64,000 nt of DNA from Halosimplex rubrum (GCF_013415885.1 NZ_CP058910.1:2480001-2544000), one strand, 5' to 3'; positions 24,730-33,974 are shown, numbered from the stretch's first letter. Program-made: numbers and translations. Notes: a model not told the origin generated them from the sequence alone.

Positions 24730-25443
24730 CTACCGCGGTTCGCCGCTCACGAGCCCCTCGTCGGTGATCGTGAACTGCGCCTTCTCGCCGGCGGCCTTCG
24801 CGCGGTGTTTCTCCAGGGTGGCTCGGCGGTTGCCGCCCCGGAACCGGTCGACGCGGAGGATGGTCGCCGACCAGTGGTTGAGGGTGTGGCCGCCGAGCGC
24901 GCGGGCCTGCTCGGAGTCGATGTCGGTGTACACCTGGTTGGTGAAGGCGACGGCGATGTCGTGTTTGCGGGCCAGCGAGAGCAGGTGCGCCAGCTGCCGA
25001 CCGACGGCGCGCAGCGCCTCGCCCTCCTCCTGTTCGGTGCGCTGGAGGCGGTAGAACCCGGTGGCGCTGTCGACGGCGATGAAGTCGACGACGTCGACGA
25101 ACTCCTCGGTGTCGCGGACCGCCTCCTCCTGCTCCTCGAAGGTGTAGGCCTCGGTGACGACGAGCCGGGAGGCCACGTCGTCGGCGTCGCGCCCGCCGGC
25201 GCCGGCGAGTTGCTCCATCCGGTCGACCGAGAGGCCCTCGGTGTCGACGACGAGCGCCGAGTCGCCGACGGCGGCGAGCTCGACGGCCGCCGAGAGGACG
25301 ATGTTCGTCTTGCCGGCGGCGGGCGGGCCGTAGACCTGCGTGACCGCGCCGCGCTCGAACCCGCCGCCCAGCAGGTCGTCGATGGCCTCGCAGCCGGTCG
25401 GGATGCGCTCGCTCACGACCGGAGGTTGGCCGCCACCCGACAA
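24730..25443 (-). CDS. radB: DNA repair and recombination protein RadB
   Basis: Protein of 237 aa, a RecA-fold paralogue of RadA without the N-terminal DNA-binding domain. Walker A is GPPAAGKTN near residue 40; Walker B is VVDFIAVDS near 120; GCEAIDDLLGGGFERGAVTQ precedes the P-loop as in RadA/RadB. The C-terminus (NHWSATILRVDRFRGGNRRA) matches the DNA-binding loop region. RadB assists RadA in homologous recombination in archaea. The start may instead be the GTG codon for VSERIPTGCEAI about 10 codons in. Convergent with the oxidase gene. Confidence 0.9.
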   Translation of the reverse strand: MSGGGQPPVVSERIPTGCEAIDDLLGGGFERGAVTQVYGPPAAGKTNIVLSAAVELAAVGDSALVVDTEGLSVDRMEQLAGAGGRDADDVASRLVVTEAYTFEEQEEAVRDTEEFVDVVDFIAVDSATGFYRLQRTEQEEGEALRAVGRQLAHLLSLARKHDIAVAFTNQVYTDIDSEQARALGGHTLNHWSATILRVDRFRGGNRRATLEKHRAKAAGEKAQFTITDEGLVSGEPR

Positions 25444-25521
25444 AAACGCTCGTACTCGGTCGCGCCGAAGGGTGCCCGGCGGCCCCAGCGGCGACGGGGC
25501 CGGCCGCGGTCGGTCCCGTGG

Positions 25522-25529
25522 CTTTATCC
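25522..25529 (+). promoter_or_regulatory. TATA box of the DUF2264 gene
   Basis: CTTTATCC centred 28 bp before ATG 25554, consistent with a leaderless mRNA and with this ATG rather than the in-frame start 36 bp upstream. Confidence 0.55.
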
Positions 25530-25553
25530 GGACACCCGGCGAGCACCCGCGAT

Positions 25554-27407
25554 ATGAACCCGTTCGCGGACAATCCGCTGCGGAGCCGCTCGGAGTTCGG
25601 GACCGCCGTCGTCGACCTGTACGAACCGCTGAAACCCCACTTCAGCCCCGGTCGAGCGCGGGTAGACCCGGACCCGCGCGGCGCCGCCCACTCCGAGACC
25701 GAGGCGGGGATGGAAGGGTTCGCCCGACCGCTGTGGGGGCTGGCGGCGCTGGAAGCGGGCGGCGGCCACTTCGACGACTGGGAACGCTACCGGAGCGGTC
25801 TCGTCAACGGGACCGACCCCGACCACCCGGAGTACTGGGGCCCCGCCGGCGACTACTCCCAGAAACACGTCGAACTCGCTCCGATCGGCGTCGCGCTCGC
25901 GCTCGCGGGCGACCGGCTGTGGGACCCGCTCGACGACGAGGCGCGGGCGAACGTGACTCGCTATCTCCAGCAGGTCGAGGAGGCGGCGCTGCACGACTGC
26001 AACTGGCTGTACTGGCGAGTTCTGGTCGCGCTCGGGCTCCGGGCGGTCGGCGCGGACCACGACTGGGACGGCGCCGAAGCGGCGATGGACCGCCTGGAGT
26101 CGTTCTACCTGGGCGACGGCTGGTACGCCGACGGTCCGGAGGGGCCGCGCGACCACTACGTCGCGTGGGAGATGCACGCCGACGGACTGATCTACGCGGA
26201 ACTGGCCGGCGACGCCGACCCCGAGCGCGCCGACCGCCTGCGCGAGCGGGCCCGCGAGTTCGCGTCGGAATATCGCCACTGGTTCGCCGACGGCGGGCAG
26301 GGGCTCCCGTTCGGGCGCAGCCTCACCTACCGGTTCGCGCAGGCGTCGTTCTGGGGTGCGCTCGCGTTCGCCGGCGTCGAGGCACTCCCGTGGGGCCAGA
26401 TCCGCGGCCTCTGGGCGCGAAACATCCGCTGGTGGGCCGACCAACCGATCTTCTCGGGTGACGGCGTGCTCTCGGTCGGCTACCGCTACCCGACGCTCAA
26501 GCCGAGCGAGCCGTACAACTCCCCGGGGTCGCCCTACTGGGCGACGAAGGCGTTCCTGCCGCTGGCGCTGCCCGAGGACCACCCCTTCTGGGCGGCCGAG
26601 GAGGAGCCGTTCGGCGAGGCGCCGGCCGAGACGGTCCAGCCGCGCGCGAACGCGGTGGTCTGTCGCGACCGCGGCGCGGGCCACCACTACGCGCTGACGG
26701 CCGGCCAGGACAGCCACTACGCCGAGAAGTACGGGAAGTTCGCCTACTCGACGGACTTCGGGTTCTCCGTGCGGAGCCGCGCCGCGGGGCCGGCCGGCGC
26801 CGGCGTCGACAGCGCGCTCGCGCTGACCGAGGACGGCCGCTCGTACCGCGTCCGCTCGGACATCTCCCGGACGGCGGTCGACGGTGACACACTCTACAGT
26901 CGGTCCCACCCCTGGGACGACGTGACCGTCGACACCTGGGTCGCACCGGCGACGCCGTGGCACGTCCGCGTCCACCGGATCGACACCGAGCGCCCCCTCG
27001 AAAGCGTCGAAGGTGGCTTCCCGATGGACCGCAGCGGCGAGGGAGCCGACGGTGCCGTCGAGCACGAGACCGACGAGGGGAGCGCGGTCGTCCGCTACCC
27101 CGGGGGCGCCAGCGGCGTCCGCGGGTTCGGGGACCAGCGGACCGGCGACGTGGTTCACCAGGACCCGAACACGAACCTCGTCGCCGCCCGGACGGTCGTT
27201 CCGACGCTGACGGCCGACCACGAACCGGGGACCCACTGGTTGGCGACGGCCGCCACCGCGGCGACCGCCGACGGCGACGCCGCGTGGGACCGCCCACCGG
27301 CACTCGAATCGGACGGGGAGAGCCCGGTGTTCACGGACGCGGACGGCGGCGCCGTCCTCCGGTGCGACGACGACGCGCCGGGACCGCTCGACGAGGTCCC
27401 GTTCTGA
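25554..27407 (+). CDS. DUF2264 domain-containing protein
   Basis: Protein of 617 aa. The N-terminal (alpha/alpha)6-like region starts NPLRSRSEFGTAVVDLYEPL and contains the DUF2264 hallmarks GMEGFARPLWGLAALEAGG and YWGPAGDYSQKHVELAPIG; a beta-sandwich C-terminal region follows from about residue 370. The fold resembles GH105/GH88-type or polysaccharide-lyase barrels, so a role on uronate- or rhamnose-containing glycans is plausible, but no activity is established for the family. No signal peptide: cytoplasmic. Monocistronic with its own TATA box. Confidence 0.85.
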   Translation: MNPFADNPLRSRSEFGTAVVDLYEPLKPHFSPGRARVDPDPRGAAHSETEAGMEGFARPLWGLAALEAGGGHFDDWERYRSGLVNGTDPDHPEYWGPAGDYSQKHVELAPIGVALALAGDRLWDPLDDEARANVTRYLQQVEEAALHDCNWLYWRVLVALGLRAVGADHDWDGAEAAMDRLESFYLGDGWYADGPEGPRDHYVAWEMHADGLIYAELAGDADPERADRLRERAREFASEYRHWFADGGQGLPFGRSLTYRFAQASFWGALAFAGVEALPWGQIRGLWARNIRWWADQPIFSGDGVLSVGYRYPTLKPSEPYNSPGSPYWATKAFLPLALPEDHPFWAAEEEPFGEAPAETVQPRANAVVCRDRGAGHHYALTAGQDSHYAEKYGKFAYSTDFGFSVRSRAAGPAGAGVDSALALTEDGRSYRVRSDISRTAVDGDTLYSRSHPWDDVTVDTWVAPATPWHVRVHRIDTERPLESVEGGFPMDRSGEGADGAVEHETDEGSAVVRYPGGASGVRGFGDQRTGDVVHQDPNTNLVAARTVVPTLTADHEPGTHWLATAATAATADGDAAWDRPPALESDGESPVFTDADGGAVLRCDDDAPGPLDEVPF

Positions 27408-27547
27408 GACGCGGCGGATGCCCCGCGAGCCGCGGCAGATGAACCGTTCCGAGGTGCGGCCGGTGCCCCGCGAGCCGCGGCCGGCGTCGCGACCGAGGTC
27501 GGACCCGACACTCGAACACTTAGGTGGGAGGGTCGCCAACTCGGTGT

Positions 27548-28285
27548 GTGATAGTCGTCGCGACGGCGGATTTCGAGGTCTACCACGGCGTGGTCAACGA
27601 GCTACGCGACCGCGGGGTGACGTTCACGACGATCGAACTCGACGACGAGTTGCCCGAGCGGACGACGGTCGTCGTCAGCGCCGCCAGCGAGGAGCCGCCG
27701 AACCCCGACGACGTGCCGGTCGTCCGCGCCGACCCCGACGACCCGCGCAAGGCCGTCGACGAAGTGCTCGCTATCCTCCGCGGCGGCAGCGGTCGCACCG
27801 TCGTCGGCGTCGACCCGGGAGAGCGACCGGGCGTCGCCGTGCTCTCCGGCGACATGGTCGTCGCGACGTTCCACGTCCCGCTGGCCGACGCCGCCGACGT
27901 CGTCCGCGAGGAGGTCGACGACGCCGTCGACCCGCTGGTTCGAGTCGGCGACGGCGCGCGCCTCCAGGGGGCGAAGATCATCGACGACCTGGAGGGGGCC
28001 CCGGTCGAACTCGTCGACGAAACCGGGACGACCCCGTATCTCGGCACCGGCGCCCGCGGCATGGGCGACGTGCTCGCCGCCGTCAACATCGCCCGCCTGT
28101 CCGGCGACCGCGTCGAGTCGCGCACGATCGAACCGACCGCCGGCGAACTCCAGCGGATCAAGGAACGCTCGCGCGAGGCGGGCGACGCCAACCGCGCGAT
28201 CGACGAGGACCTGGCTCGACGGGTCGCGCTCGGCGAGTTATCGATGGACGAAGCGCTGGCCGAACACCGCGACGACGGGGAGTGA
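27548..28285 (+). CDS. Uncharacterised protein with RuvC/RNase H-like motif
   Basis: Protein of 245 aa starting at GTG 27548 (VIVVATADFEVYHGVVNELR). After an N-terminal alpha/beta domain of about 80 residues (a receiver- or Toprim-like beta-alpha pattern), GRTVVGVDPGERPGVAVLSG resembles the first beta-hairpin of RuvC/RNase H-fold proteins, with Asp in VGVDPG as the potential metal ligand. Later acidic positions in the second half (KIIDDLEG, GARGMGDVLAAVNIARL) could complete a site. The last ~50 residues are helical and charged. It is a haloarchaeal conserved type without known function; nuclease or resolvase activity is a hypothesis. Confidence 0.6.
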   Translation: MIVVATADFEVYHGVVNELRDRGVTFTTIELDDELPERTTVVVSAASEEPPNPDDVPVVRADPDDPRKAVDEVLAILRGGSGRTVVGVDPGERPGVAVLSGDMVVATFHVPLADAADVVREEVDDAVDPLVRVGDGARLQGAKIIDDLEGAPVELVDETGTTPYLGTGARGMGDVLAAVNIARLSGDRVESRTIEPTAGELQRIKERSREAGDANRAIDEDLARRVALGELSMDEALAEHRDDGE

Positions 28286-28327
28286 ACCGGTCCGTTCCGG
28301 ACCGCTGTCCCCCGCCTTCCGCCCACC

Positions 28328-29215
28328 TCACTTCGACTCGCCTGCGTCGACCTGCGAGCGGAGCCCCTCGCCGACCGCCGACGGTTCGGAGCCGACGAGC
28401 GAGTCGAACCGCTCGGAGGCCAGCGACGTGTCGGGGGCCACGTCCATGTCCTCGGGGATCGAGTCCCGTTCGATCGGTTCGGGGCCGTACCCGAGCGCGG
28501 CCATCGCCTCGCAGTGGAAGTCGTAGACGCTGACCCGCGGCGTCGGGACGTGGACGACGCCGGTCGCGTCCCCGTCGACCAGCGTCGCGACCGTCTCGGC
28601 CGCGTCGGTCACGAGCACCGGACTCTTGTACATGTCCGCGAAGTAGGCGACCGACTCGCCGCGGTCGAGGTGGTCCCGCGTCCGCGCCAGTCGTCGGTCG
28701 AGTCGGCCGGTCGAGAAGCCGAACAGGTAGCTCGTCCGCACCGTCGCCGCGTCGTCGCAGCGGGCGTCGATAGCGTCCTCGAACGCGACGAGCCGTCGAC
28801 CGTAGTCGTCCCGCGGTGAACGGGGGTCGCTCTCGACGTACCGCGACCCGGTCCCGTCGAACACCGACGCGCTGGAGACGTACACGACGCGGGCGCCCGA
28901 ACACCCGGCTGCGAACCGCTCGGCGCGCTCGACGAACGTCGAATCGACCCCCGACTCGCCGGTGTCCGCGTCGCCGCCGTACTCGACCGCCGCCGCGAAC
29001 ACCACGGTGTCGACGCCGTGCGCGTCGACCAGTTCGCCCGCGTCGTCGGTCCAGAAGTCGAACGCCACCTCGGCGGTCGGTCCCGGCTCCGAGCAGTACG
29101 TCCCGAGAACGCGACGGTCGGGCCGGCCGGGCCGGTCGGCGGCTTCCCGGAGTCGCCAGACGACCGACCGGCCGAGGTAGCCGCTGGCGCCGACGACGAG
29201 GACCGTCTCGGTCAT
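28328..29215 (-). CDS. NAD-dependent epimerase/dehydratase-like SDR
   Basis: Protein of 295 aa of the extended SDR/RmlD type. Rossmann motif GASGYLG at residues 9-15; Ser in VYVSSASVFDG at 112-121; Tyr138 in DDYGRRL. The canonical YxxxK reads Y138-G-R-R-L142, so the catalytic Lys is Leu. It may be a non-catalytic NAD(P) sensor, or another Lys may compensate. SVYDFHCEAMAALGYGPEPI fits the substrate-binding C-terminal part of RmlD-like proteins. Its ATG overlaps the LarC stop (ATGA), so the two are coupled although no shared pathway is known. Confidence 0.8.
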   Translation of the reverse strand: MTETVLVVGASGYLGRSVVWRLREAADRPGRPDRRVLGTYCSEPGPTAEVAFDFWTDDAGELVDAHGVDTVVFAAAVEYGGDADTGESGVDSTFVERAERFAAGCSGARVVYVSSASVFDGTGSRYVESDPRSPRDDYGRRLVAFEDAIDARCDDAATVRTSYLFGFSTGRLDRRLARTRDHLDRGESVAYFADMYKSPVLVTDAAETVATLVDGDATGVVHVPTPRVSVYDFHCEAMAALGYGPEPIERDSIPEDMDVAPDTSLASERFDSLVGSEPSAVGEGLRSQVDAGESK

Positions 29216-30579
29216 TCTCGCGCGGCCGCCTCCGCGCGGCGGGCGACCTCGCGAACGGGGAGTCCGGTCTCCTCGGCGACCGCCGCCGCGTCGTCGTACT
29301 CGGCGCTCACGTCGAACACCGCCCCCCCGTCGTCGCTCCCGACCTTGACCGCCACCTCGTGTGTTCCGCCGTCGATCGCGACTTCGACGGTTCGGACCTC
29401 GCGGTCGGCGATCCAGCGGTGACCGGCCCCGTGTTCGCGGACGCCCAGCGTCCCGGTCTCTTCGGCCAGCCGTCGCGCGACCCGCTGGGCGTCCTCCGGC
29501 TTGGTGACGACCTTGACGAGGTGGCCCGGCCGTGATTTCTTCATCGTCGCCGGAAGGATGGACACGTCCCGCGCGCCCGCGTCGGCGAGCGACGCCTGGA
29601 GCCCGCCCAGCACCTCGGGCGTCGCGTCGTCGAGGTTCGTCTCCAGCACCGTGATGGCGTCCCGGGAGAGGCCGCCCCGGGACTCGCCGACGATGGCCCG
29701 GAGGACGTTGGGGTACTCGGCGAGGTCGTAGCCGCCGGCGCCGTAGCCCGACGCCGACACGTCCAGATCCGGGAGCGCGTCCACGCCGTCGGCGTAGTGG
29801 GCCAGCAGCGCCGCACCCGTGGGCGTCAGGAGTTCCCGTTCGACCGGACCGCCTTTCAGCGACCAGTCGGCGCGCTCGGCGAGTTCGACGACCGCCGGGG
29901 CCGGGACCGGGTAGGTGCCGTGGCTCATCGACACCTCGCCGCTCCCGGCCGCCAGCGGCGTCGTCACCAGGCGCTCGACATCGAGGTCGTCGACGAGGAG
30001 CGCGACGCCGACCACGTCCGCGATGGCGTCGTCGGCGCCGACCTCGTGGAAGTGCGTCTCGTCGATATCGGTGCCGTGGACGCTCGCCTCCGCCTCGCCG
30101 AGTAGTTCGAAGACTGCGAGCGCGTCCCGTTCGACGCCGTCGGGGAGCCCCATCGACTCGACGAGGTCGACCACCTCGGCGTACGTCCGGTTCGGCCCCG
30201 CGCCCTCGGCGTGACCGTGTTCGTGGCCGTCGCCTCCGTGGTCGTGGCCGTGGTCATCGCCCCCCTCGTGGTCGTGGCTGTGGCCGTCGCCTCCGTGGTC
30301 GTGGCCGTGGTCATCGCCCCCCTCGTGGTCGTGGCCGTGGTCATCGCCCCCCTCGTGGTCGTGGCTATCGTCGTCGCGCTCGTCGCCCGCTTCGGCGTGG
30401 CGCACGTCGAGGGCGGTGGCGGCGATACCGTTCTTCGTGACCGCCCGGACCTCGTAGCGGACGGGCAGGGCCTCTTCGACGGGGTCCAGCACCGCCGGGT
30501 CGGCGCCGGCCGCCACGAGCGCGCCGAGGAGCATGTCGCCGCTGGCACCCATCCGACCGTCGAACGCGAGGGTTCGCAT
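29212..30579 (-). CDS. larC: Nickel pincer cofactor biosynthesis protein LarC
   Basis: Protein of 455 aa. Start MRTLAFDGRMGASGDMLLGA is the LarC signature. In the family LarC inserts nickel into the pyridinium dithiodicarboxylic acid mononucleotide using CTP to make the nickel pincer cofactor of lactate racemase and relatives. Residues ~73-123 are an extreme His/Asp/Gly stretch of repeated HDHEGGDDHG and HDHGGDGH units, a likely Ni2+ storage or delivery segment; in other LarC proteins this region is shorter. The C-terminal half (ETNLDDATPEVLGGLQASLA; MKKSRPGHLVKVVT) is full length, with no programmed frameshift. No larA, larB or larE is in the window. Confidence 0.92.
   Translation of the reverse strand: MRTLAFDGRMGASGDMLLGALVAAGADPAVLDPVEEALPVRYEVRAVTKNGIAATALDVRHAEAGDERDDDSHDHEGGDDHGHDHEGGDDHGHDHGGDGHSHDHEGGDDHGHDHGGDGHEHGHAEGAGPNRTYAEVVDLVESMGLPDGVERDALAVFELLGEAEASVHGTDIDETHFHEVGADDAIADVVGVALLVDDLDVERLVTTPLAAGSGEVSMSHGTYPVPAPAVVELAERADWSLKGGPVERELLTPTGAALLAHYADGVDALPDLDVSASGYGAGGYDLAEYPNVLRAIVGESRGGLSRDAITVLETNLDDATPEVLGGLQASLADAGARDVSILPATMKKSRPGHLVKVVTKPEDAQRVARRLAEETGTLGVREHGAGHRWIADREVRTVEVAIDGGTHEVAVKVGSDDGGAVFDVSAEYDDAAAVAEETGLPVREVARRAEAAARE
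30211..30372. repeat. In-frame tandem repeat encoding the LarC His-rich segment
   Basis: Imperfect 30-bp units built around GTCGTGGCCGTGGTCATCG (plus-strand reading), alternating with a GTGGCCGTCGCCTCC variant, all in frame within larC. Lengths divisible by three keep the frame, so copy number can vary between strains without breaking the gene. Confidence 0.8.
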
Positions 30580-30834
30580 ACATCGTTACGAGCGCGCGGC
30601 GGCGGGAAAAACGGTCCGGTCACTCCGACGGGGTTCCGACTCCCGTCGCCGGGCCACGTGACCGCCGCGGACCTCCGAGCGACGCTCGGATCGGAGGCCC
30701 TCTGATCGCCCGATCGCGGGCCGACCGTTCGACGGGGGCCGACCGCCGAGTCAGTGTCGTTCGACCGAGGGAACCGCCGGAGGCAAAAAGCATATCCGCG
30801 GGGGTACCCGAGTGAGACACACTCCCACTCCACT

Positions 30835-33060
30835 ATGAACGAAGTGCAACTAGAAGTGGCGAAAGCGTACCCGAACGACTCGGGGCGCGGCATCGCCCGG
30901 CTGGATCCCGACACGCTCCTCCACCTCAAGCTCTCTCCCGGCGACATCATCGAGATCGAGGGCAGCGAGGTGACCGCCGCGAAGGTCTGGCGCGCGGACC
31001 GCCAGGACTGGAACACCGACACCGTCCGCATCGACGGCTTCACGCGACAGAACGCCGATGTCGGCATCGGCGAGCGCGTCGAGATCCGCAAGGCCGACGC
31101 CGAGAAGGCCGACAAGCTCGTCCTCGCGCCGCCCGAGGAAGCGAGCGTGCAGTTCGGCTCCGACGCCGCCGGCATGGTCAAGCGGCAGATCCTCAAGCGG
31201 CCGGTCGTCGAGCGCGACATCGTCCCGGTGATGTCCTCGACGAACCACCCGTTCATGCGCTCGCCCGGCCAGGCGATCCCGCTGATCGCCGTCGAGACCG
31301 AACCGGAGGGCGTCTGTCTCATCACCGAGGACACCGAGGTCGAGCTCCGCGAGGAACCCATCTCCGGCTTCGAGAAGACCGGCGGCGGGATCACCTACGA
31401 GGACATCGGCGGTCTCCAGTCGGAGATCCAGCGCGTCCGGGAGATGGTCGAACTCCCGATGAAACACCCCCAGATATTCAAGAAACTCGGGATCGAGCCG
31501 CCCCAGGGGGTCCTGCTGCACGGCCCGCCCGGCACCGGGAAGACGCTGCTGGCCAAGGCCGTCGCCAACGAGACCTCCGCGAGTTTCTTCTCTATCGCCG
31601 GTCCGGAGATCATCTCCAAGTACTACGGGGAATCGGAACAGCAGTTACGTGAGATCTTCGAGGACGCCAGCGAGGAATCCCCCTCTATCATCTTCATCGA
31701 CGAGCTGGACTCCATCGCCCCCAAGCGCGAGGACGTGACCGGTGAGGTCGAACGCCGCGTCGTCGCCCAGCTGCTGACGATGATGGACGGCCTCGAGTCC
31801 CGGGGCCAGGTCATCGTCATCGCCGCCACGAACCGCGTCGATTCGGTCGACCCCGCGCTCCGTCGCCCGGGTCGGTTCGACCGCGAGATCGAGATCGGCG
31901 TCCCCGACGAGGTCGGTCGCGAGGAGATCCTCCAGATCCACACCCGCGGCATGCCGCTGTCGGACGACGTGACGCTCGGTCGGCTGGCCGACGAGACCCA
32001 CGGCTTCGTCGGCGCCGACATCGAGAGCCTCACGAAGGAGGCCGCGATGAAGGCCCTGCGCCGGTACCTCCCCGAGATCGATCTGGACGAGGAGGACATC
32101 CCGCCGAGTCTCATCGACCGGATGATCATCAAGCGCGAGGACTTCCGCGGCGCCCTGAACGAGGTGAGTCCGAGCGCGATGCGGGAGGTCCTCGTCGAGT
32201 TGCCGAAGGTCTCCTGGGACGACGTCGGCGGCCTCGAAGAGGCCAAGGGCAAGGTCCAGGAGTCCGTCGAGTGGCCGCTGAACAAGCCCGAGAAGTTCCA
32301 GCGGATGGGCATCGACCCGCCGTCGGGCGTCCTGCTGTACGGCCCGCCCGGCACCGGGAAGACGCTGATGGCCAAGGCCGTCGCCAACGAGACCGACGCC
32401 AACTTCATCAGCGTGCGCGGCCCGCAACTGCTGTCGAAGTGGGTCGGCGAATCGGAGAAGGCCATCCGCCAGACGTTCCGCAAGGCGAAGCAGGTCGCCC
32501 CGACGGTGATCTTCTTCGACGAGCTGGACTCGCTGGCGCCCGGCCGCGGCGGCGACGTGGGCAGTAACGTCTCCGAACGGGTCGTCAACCAGCTGTTGAC
32601 CGAACTCGACGGGCTGGAGGACATGGAGGACGTGATGGTCATCGGCGCGACCAACCGCCCGGACATGATCGACCCCGCGCTCATCCGCTCCGGTCGGTTC
32701 GACCGCCTCGTGATGATCGGCGAGCCCGACGTCGAAGGTCGCGAGCAGATCCTCCGCATCCACACGGAGGACCAGCCGCTCAGCGCCGACGTGAGCCTCC
32801 GCGAGATGGCCGAGATAACCGAGGGGTTCGTCGGGTCCGACCTCGAATCCATCGGCCGGGAGGCCGCCATCGAGGCCCTGCGGGAGGACGACGACGCCGA
32901 AATCGTCGACATGCGTCACTTCCGCCAGGCCATGGAGAACGTTCGCCCCACGATCACCGACGACATCCGCGACTACTACGAGCAGATGGAAGAGGAGTTC
33001 AAGAGCGGCGGCCAGAGCCGACAGGGCCCCCGTTCGGGCGGTCGCATCGGCTTCCAGTAA
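30835..33060 (+). CDS. CDC48/VAT family AAA+ ATPase
   Basis: Protein of 741 aa. N-domain (residues 1 to ~185, double-psi barrel) begins [24 protein letters not shown]1: Walker A GPPGTGKT at 230-237, Walker [13 protein letters not shown], then NRVD and RRPGRFDR arginine-finger region. AAA D2: Walker A again near 503, Walker [14 protein letters not shown]. It is a hexameric unfoldase that feeds the proteasome and remodels complexes. ATG 30835 is chosen because the N-domain starts there; upstream frame is noncoding. A TATA-like AAAAGCATATCC lies near 30784-30795. A single short Gly/Ser/Arg tail ends the protein. Confidence 0.93.
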   Translation: MNEVQLEVAKAYPNDSGRGIARLDPDTLLHLKLSPGDIIEIEGSEVTAAKVWRADRQDWNTDTVRIDGFTRQNADVGIGERVEIRKADAEKADKLVLAPPEEASVQFGSDAAGMVKRQILKRPVVERDIVPVMSSTNHPFMRSPGQAIPLIAVETEPEGVCLITEDTEVELREEPISGFEKTGGGITYEDIGGLQSEIQRVREMVELPMKHPQIFKKLGIEPPQGVLLHGPPGTGKTLLAKAVANETSASFFSIAGPEIISKYYGESEQQLREIFEDASEESPSIIFIDELDSIAPKREDVTGEVERRVVAQLLTMMDGLESRGQVIVIAATNRVDSVDPALRRPGRFDREIEIGVPDEVGREEILQIHTRGMPLSDDVTLGRLADETHGFVGADIESLTKEAAMKALRRYLPEIDLDEEDIPPSLIDRMIIKREDFRGALNEVSPSAMREVLVELPKVSWDDVGGLEEAKGKVQESVEWPLNKPEKFQRMGIDPPSGVLLYGPPGTGKTLMAKAVANETDANFISVRGPQLLSKWVGESEKAIRQTFRKAKQVAPTVIFFDELDSLAPGRGGDVGSNVSERVVNQLLTELDGLEDMEDVMVIGATNRPDMIDPALIRSGRFDRLVMIGEPDVEGREQILRIHTEDQPLSADVSLREMAEITEGFVGSDLESIGREAAIEALREDDDAEIVDMRHFRQAMENVRPTITDDIRDYYEQMEEEFKSGGQSRQGPRSGGRIGFQ

Positions 33061-33327
33061 GGGCGTACAGACCCACTTCTTTCGCAGTTCTTTCGCTCGT
33101 TTCGCTCGGCGTCTGCTAGCGACTGGTGACACAGTGAGCGGTTGCGGTGCGGTGGCGCGCGCTGTCGAGCGGTGCGAGGCGCGACTTCGGAGCGCCTCGA
33201 TGCGAACAGTGTGGGAGCGTCGCTCCCTCGCTGTCTCCGCGAGCGTGATACGCTGTCGGAAATCGTGACACGCTGTCCCAAACGCACCCAATGGATAAGC
33301 GACCCCGCGCCGTATCGTTCACGCGAA
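33061..33327. other. Intergenic region with T-rich stretch and direct repeats
   Basis: 267 bp. Just after cdc48 are three CTTTCGC/GTTTCGC-like pyrimidine blocks (about 33077-33108) that may terminate transcription. The middle is GC-rich with no gene seen. The end holds direct repeats and a TATA-like element for the DUF6176 gene. Confidence 0.4.
33244..33298 (+). promoter_or_regulatory. Direct-repeat operator plus TATA of DUF6176 gene
   Basis: CGTGATACGCTGTCGG (33244-33259) and CGTGACACGCTGTCCC (33264-33279) match at 13 of 16 positions and are offset by 20 bp, two helical turns. They end about 12 bp before TGGATAAG (about 33291-33298), a TATA-like box about 33 bp from ATG 33328. Looks like a tandem activator site. 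Confidence 0.5.
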
Positions 33328-33669
33328 ATGACCGATGTCGTGATGGTGAAACAGCGCGTGAAGGGAGACGAAGTCGACCGGCTGAAAGCGTGGATGGCCG
33401 AGGTTCGCGACCGGAGCGACGAGGCCGAGGAGACCCTCCGCGACGAAGGGATGCTGACCGAATCGGCGTTCCTCGAACACACGGACGACGGCCCGCATCT
33501 GGTCTACTACATGGAGGCGGAGGACATCGACCGCGTCTGGGACCAGTACGCGGACTCCGACCACGACATCGATGAAGAGCACAAAGCGGTCATGCAGGAA
33601 GTGCTCGAAGACGGTCGGGACGTGGGCGAGTTCGAGTCGCTGTATCACCTCACGAGTCCCGAGCGCTGA
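33328..33669 (+). CDS. DUF6176 family protein
   Basis: Protein of 113 aa. Pattern VVMVKQRVKGDEVDRLKAWM, then EETLRDEGMLTESAFLEHTD and GPHLVYYMEAEDIDRVWDQY is what I recall for DUF6176, a small ferredoxin-like alpha/beta barrel resembling antibiotic monooxygenase or dimeric alpha-beta barrel folds. No catalytic residue is known. Cytoplasmic. It sits between cdc48 and the promoter-repeat array, with its own direct-repeat control element; its stop is only 10 bp before the first 42-bp repeat. Confidence 0.75.
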   Translation: MTDVVMVKQRVKGDEVDRLKAWMAEVRDRSDEAEETLRDEGMLTESAFLEHTDDGPHLVYYMEAEDIDRVWDQYADSDHDIDEEHKAVMQEVLEDGRDVGEFESLYHLTSPER

Positions 33670-33678
33670 CGGCGCCGG

Positions 33679-33720
33679 TTCTTTAAGTGGTTCTCGTCAC
33701 AACGGTCTATAGTAAGCGGA
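33679..33720 (+). repeat. 42-bp promoter-like repeat R1
   Basis: Starts TTCTTTAAGTGG, continues TTCTCGTCACAACGG and ends TCTATAGTAAGCGGA. TTTAAGT is a haloarchaeal stable-RNA-type TATA box with a pyrimidine BRE-like flank; a start site about 26 bp on would fall in AGTAAGCGGA (near 33711). Differs from R3 at one base. A T-rich TCTTTT (33801-33806) follows the spacer, so an RNA of about 95 nt is conceivable. Confidence 0.65.
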
Positions 33721-33800
33721 GTTCTGCGGAGACTCGCGACCGCTCAGCTGATGCTCTGTCCCAGTCGGGCTTTCTGCAGCGGGCGTCTCCGGTCGCGAAG

Positions 33801-33842
33801 TCTTTTAAGTCATTCTCGTCACAACGGTCTATAGTAAGCGGA
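33801..33842 (+). repeat. 42-bp promoter-like repeat R2
   Basis: Same block as R1 with four changes (TCTTTTAAGTCA at the left end). It is 122 bp downstream of R1; homology continues a few bases beyond (CTCTGCGG versus TTCTGCGG). Predicted start near 33833. Its spacer contains the palindrome CCGAACGTTCGG (33883-33894), identical to the core of the TetR operator at 7287. Confidence 0.65.
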
Positions 33843-33932
33843 GCTCTGCGGGACCGTCGACCGGCCAGCGACCACGCCGTCTCCGAACGTTCGGGCCGTA
33901 CTTACTCTCGCACCGCTCCCACTGGCAATCAG

Positions 33933-33974
33933 TTCTTTAAGTGGTTCTCGTCACAAGGGTCTATAGTAAGCGGA
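33933..33974 (+). repeat. 42-bp promoter-like repeat R3
   Basis: 41 of 42 bases equal R1. It lies 132 bp after R2 and about 75-115 bp before the rpoE-epsilon ATG at 34050, so it is the proximal promoter of that gene if the reading is right. Just downstream, AGCGGTCG (33975-33982) can pair with CGACCGCT (about 34000-34007). Confidence 0.65.
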
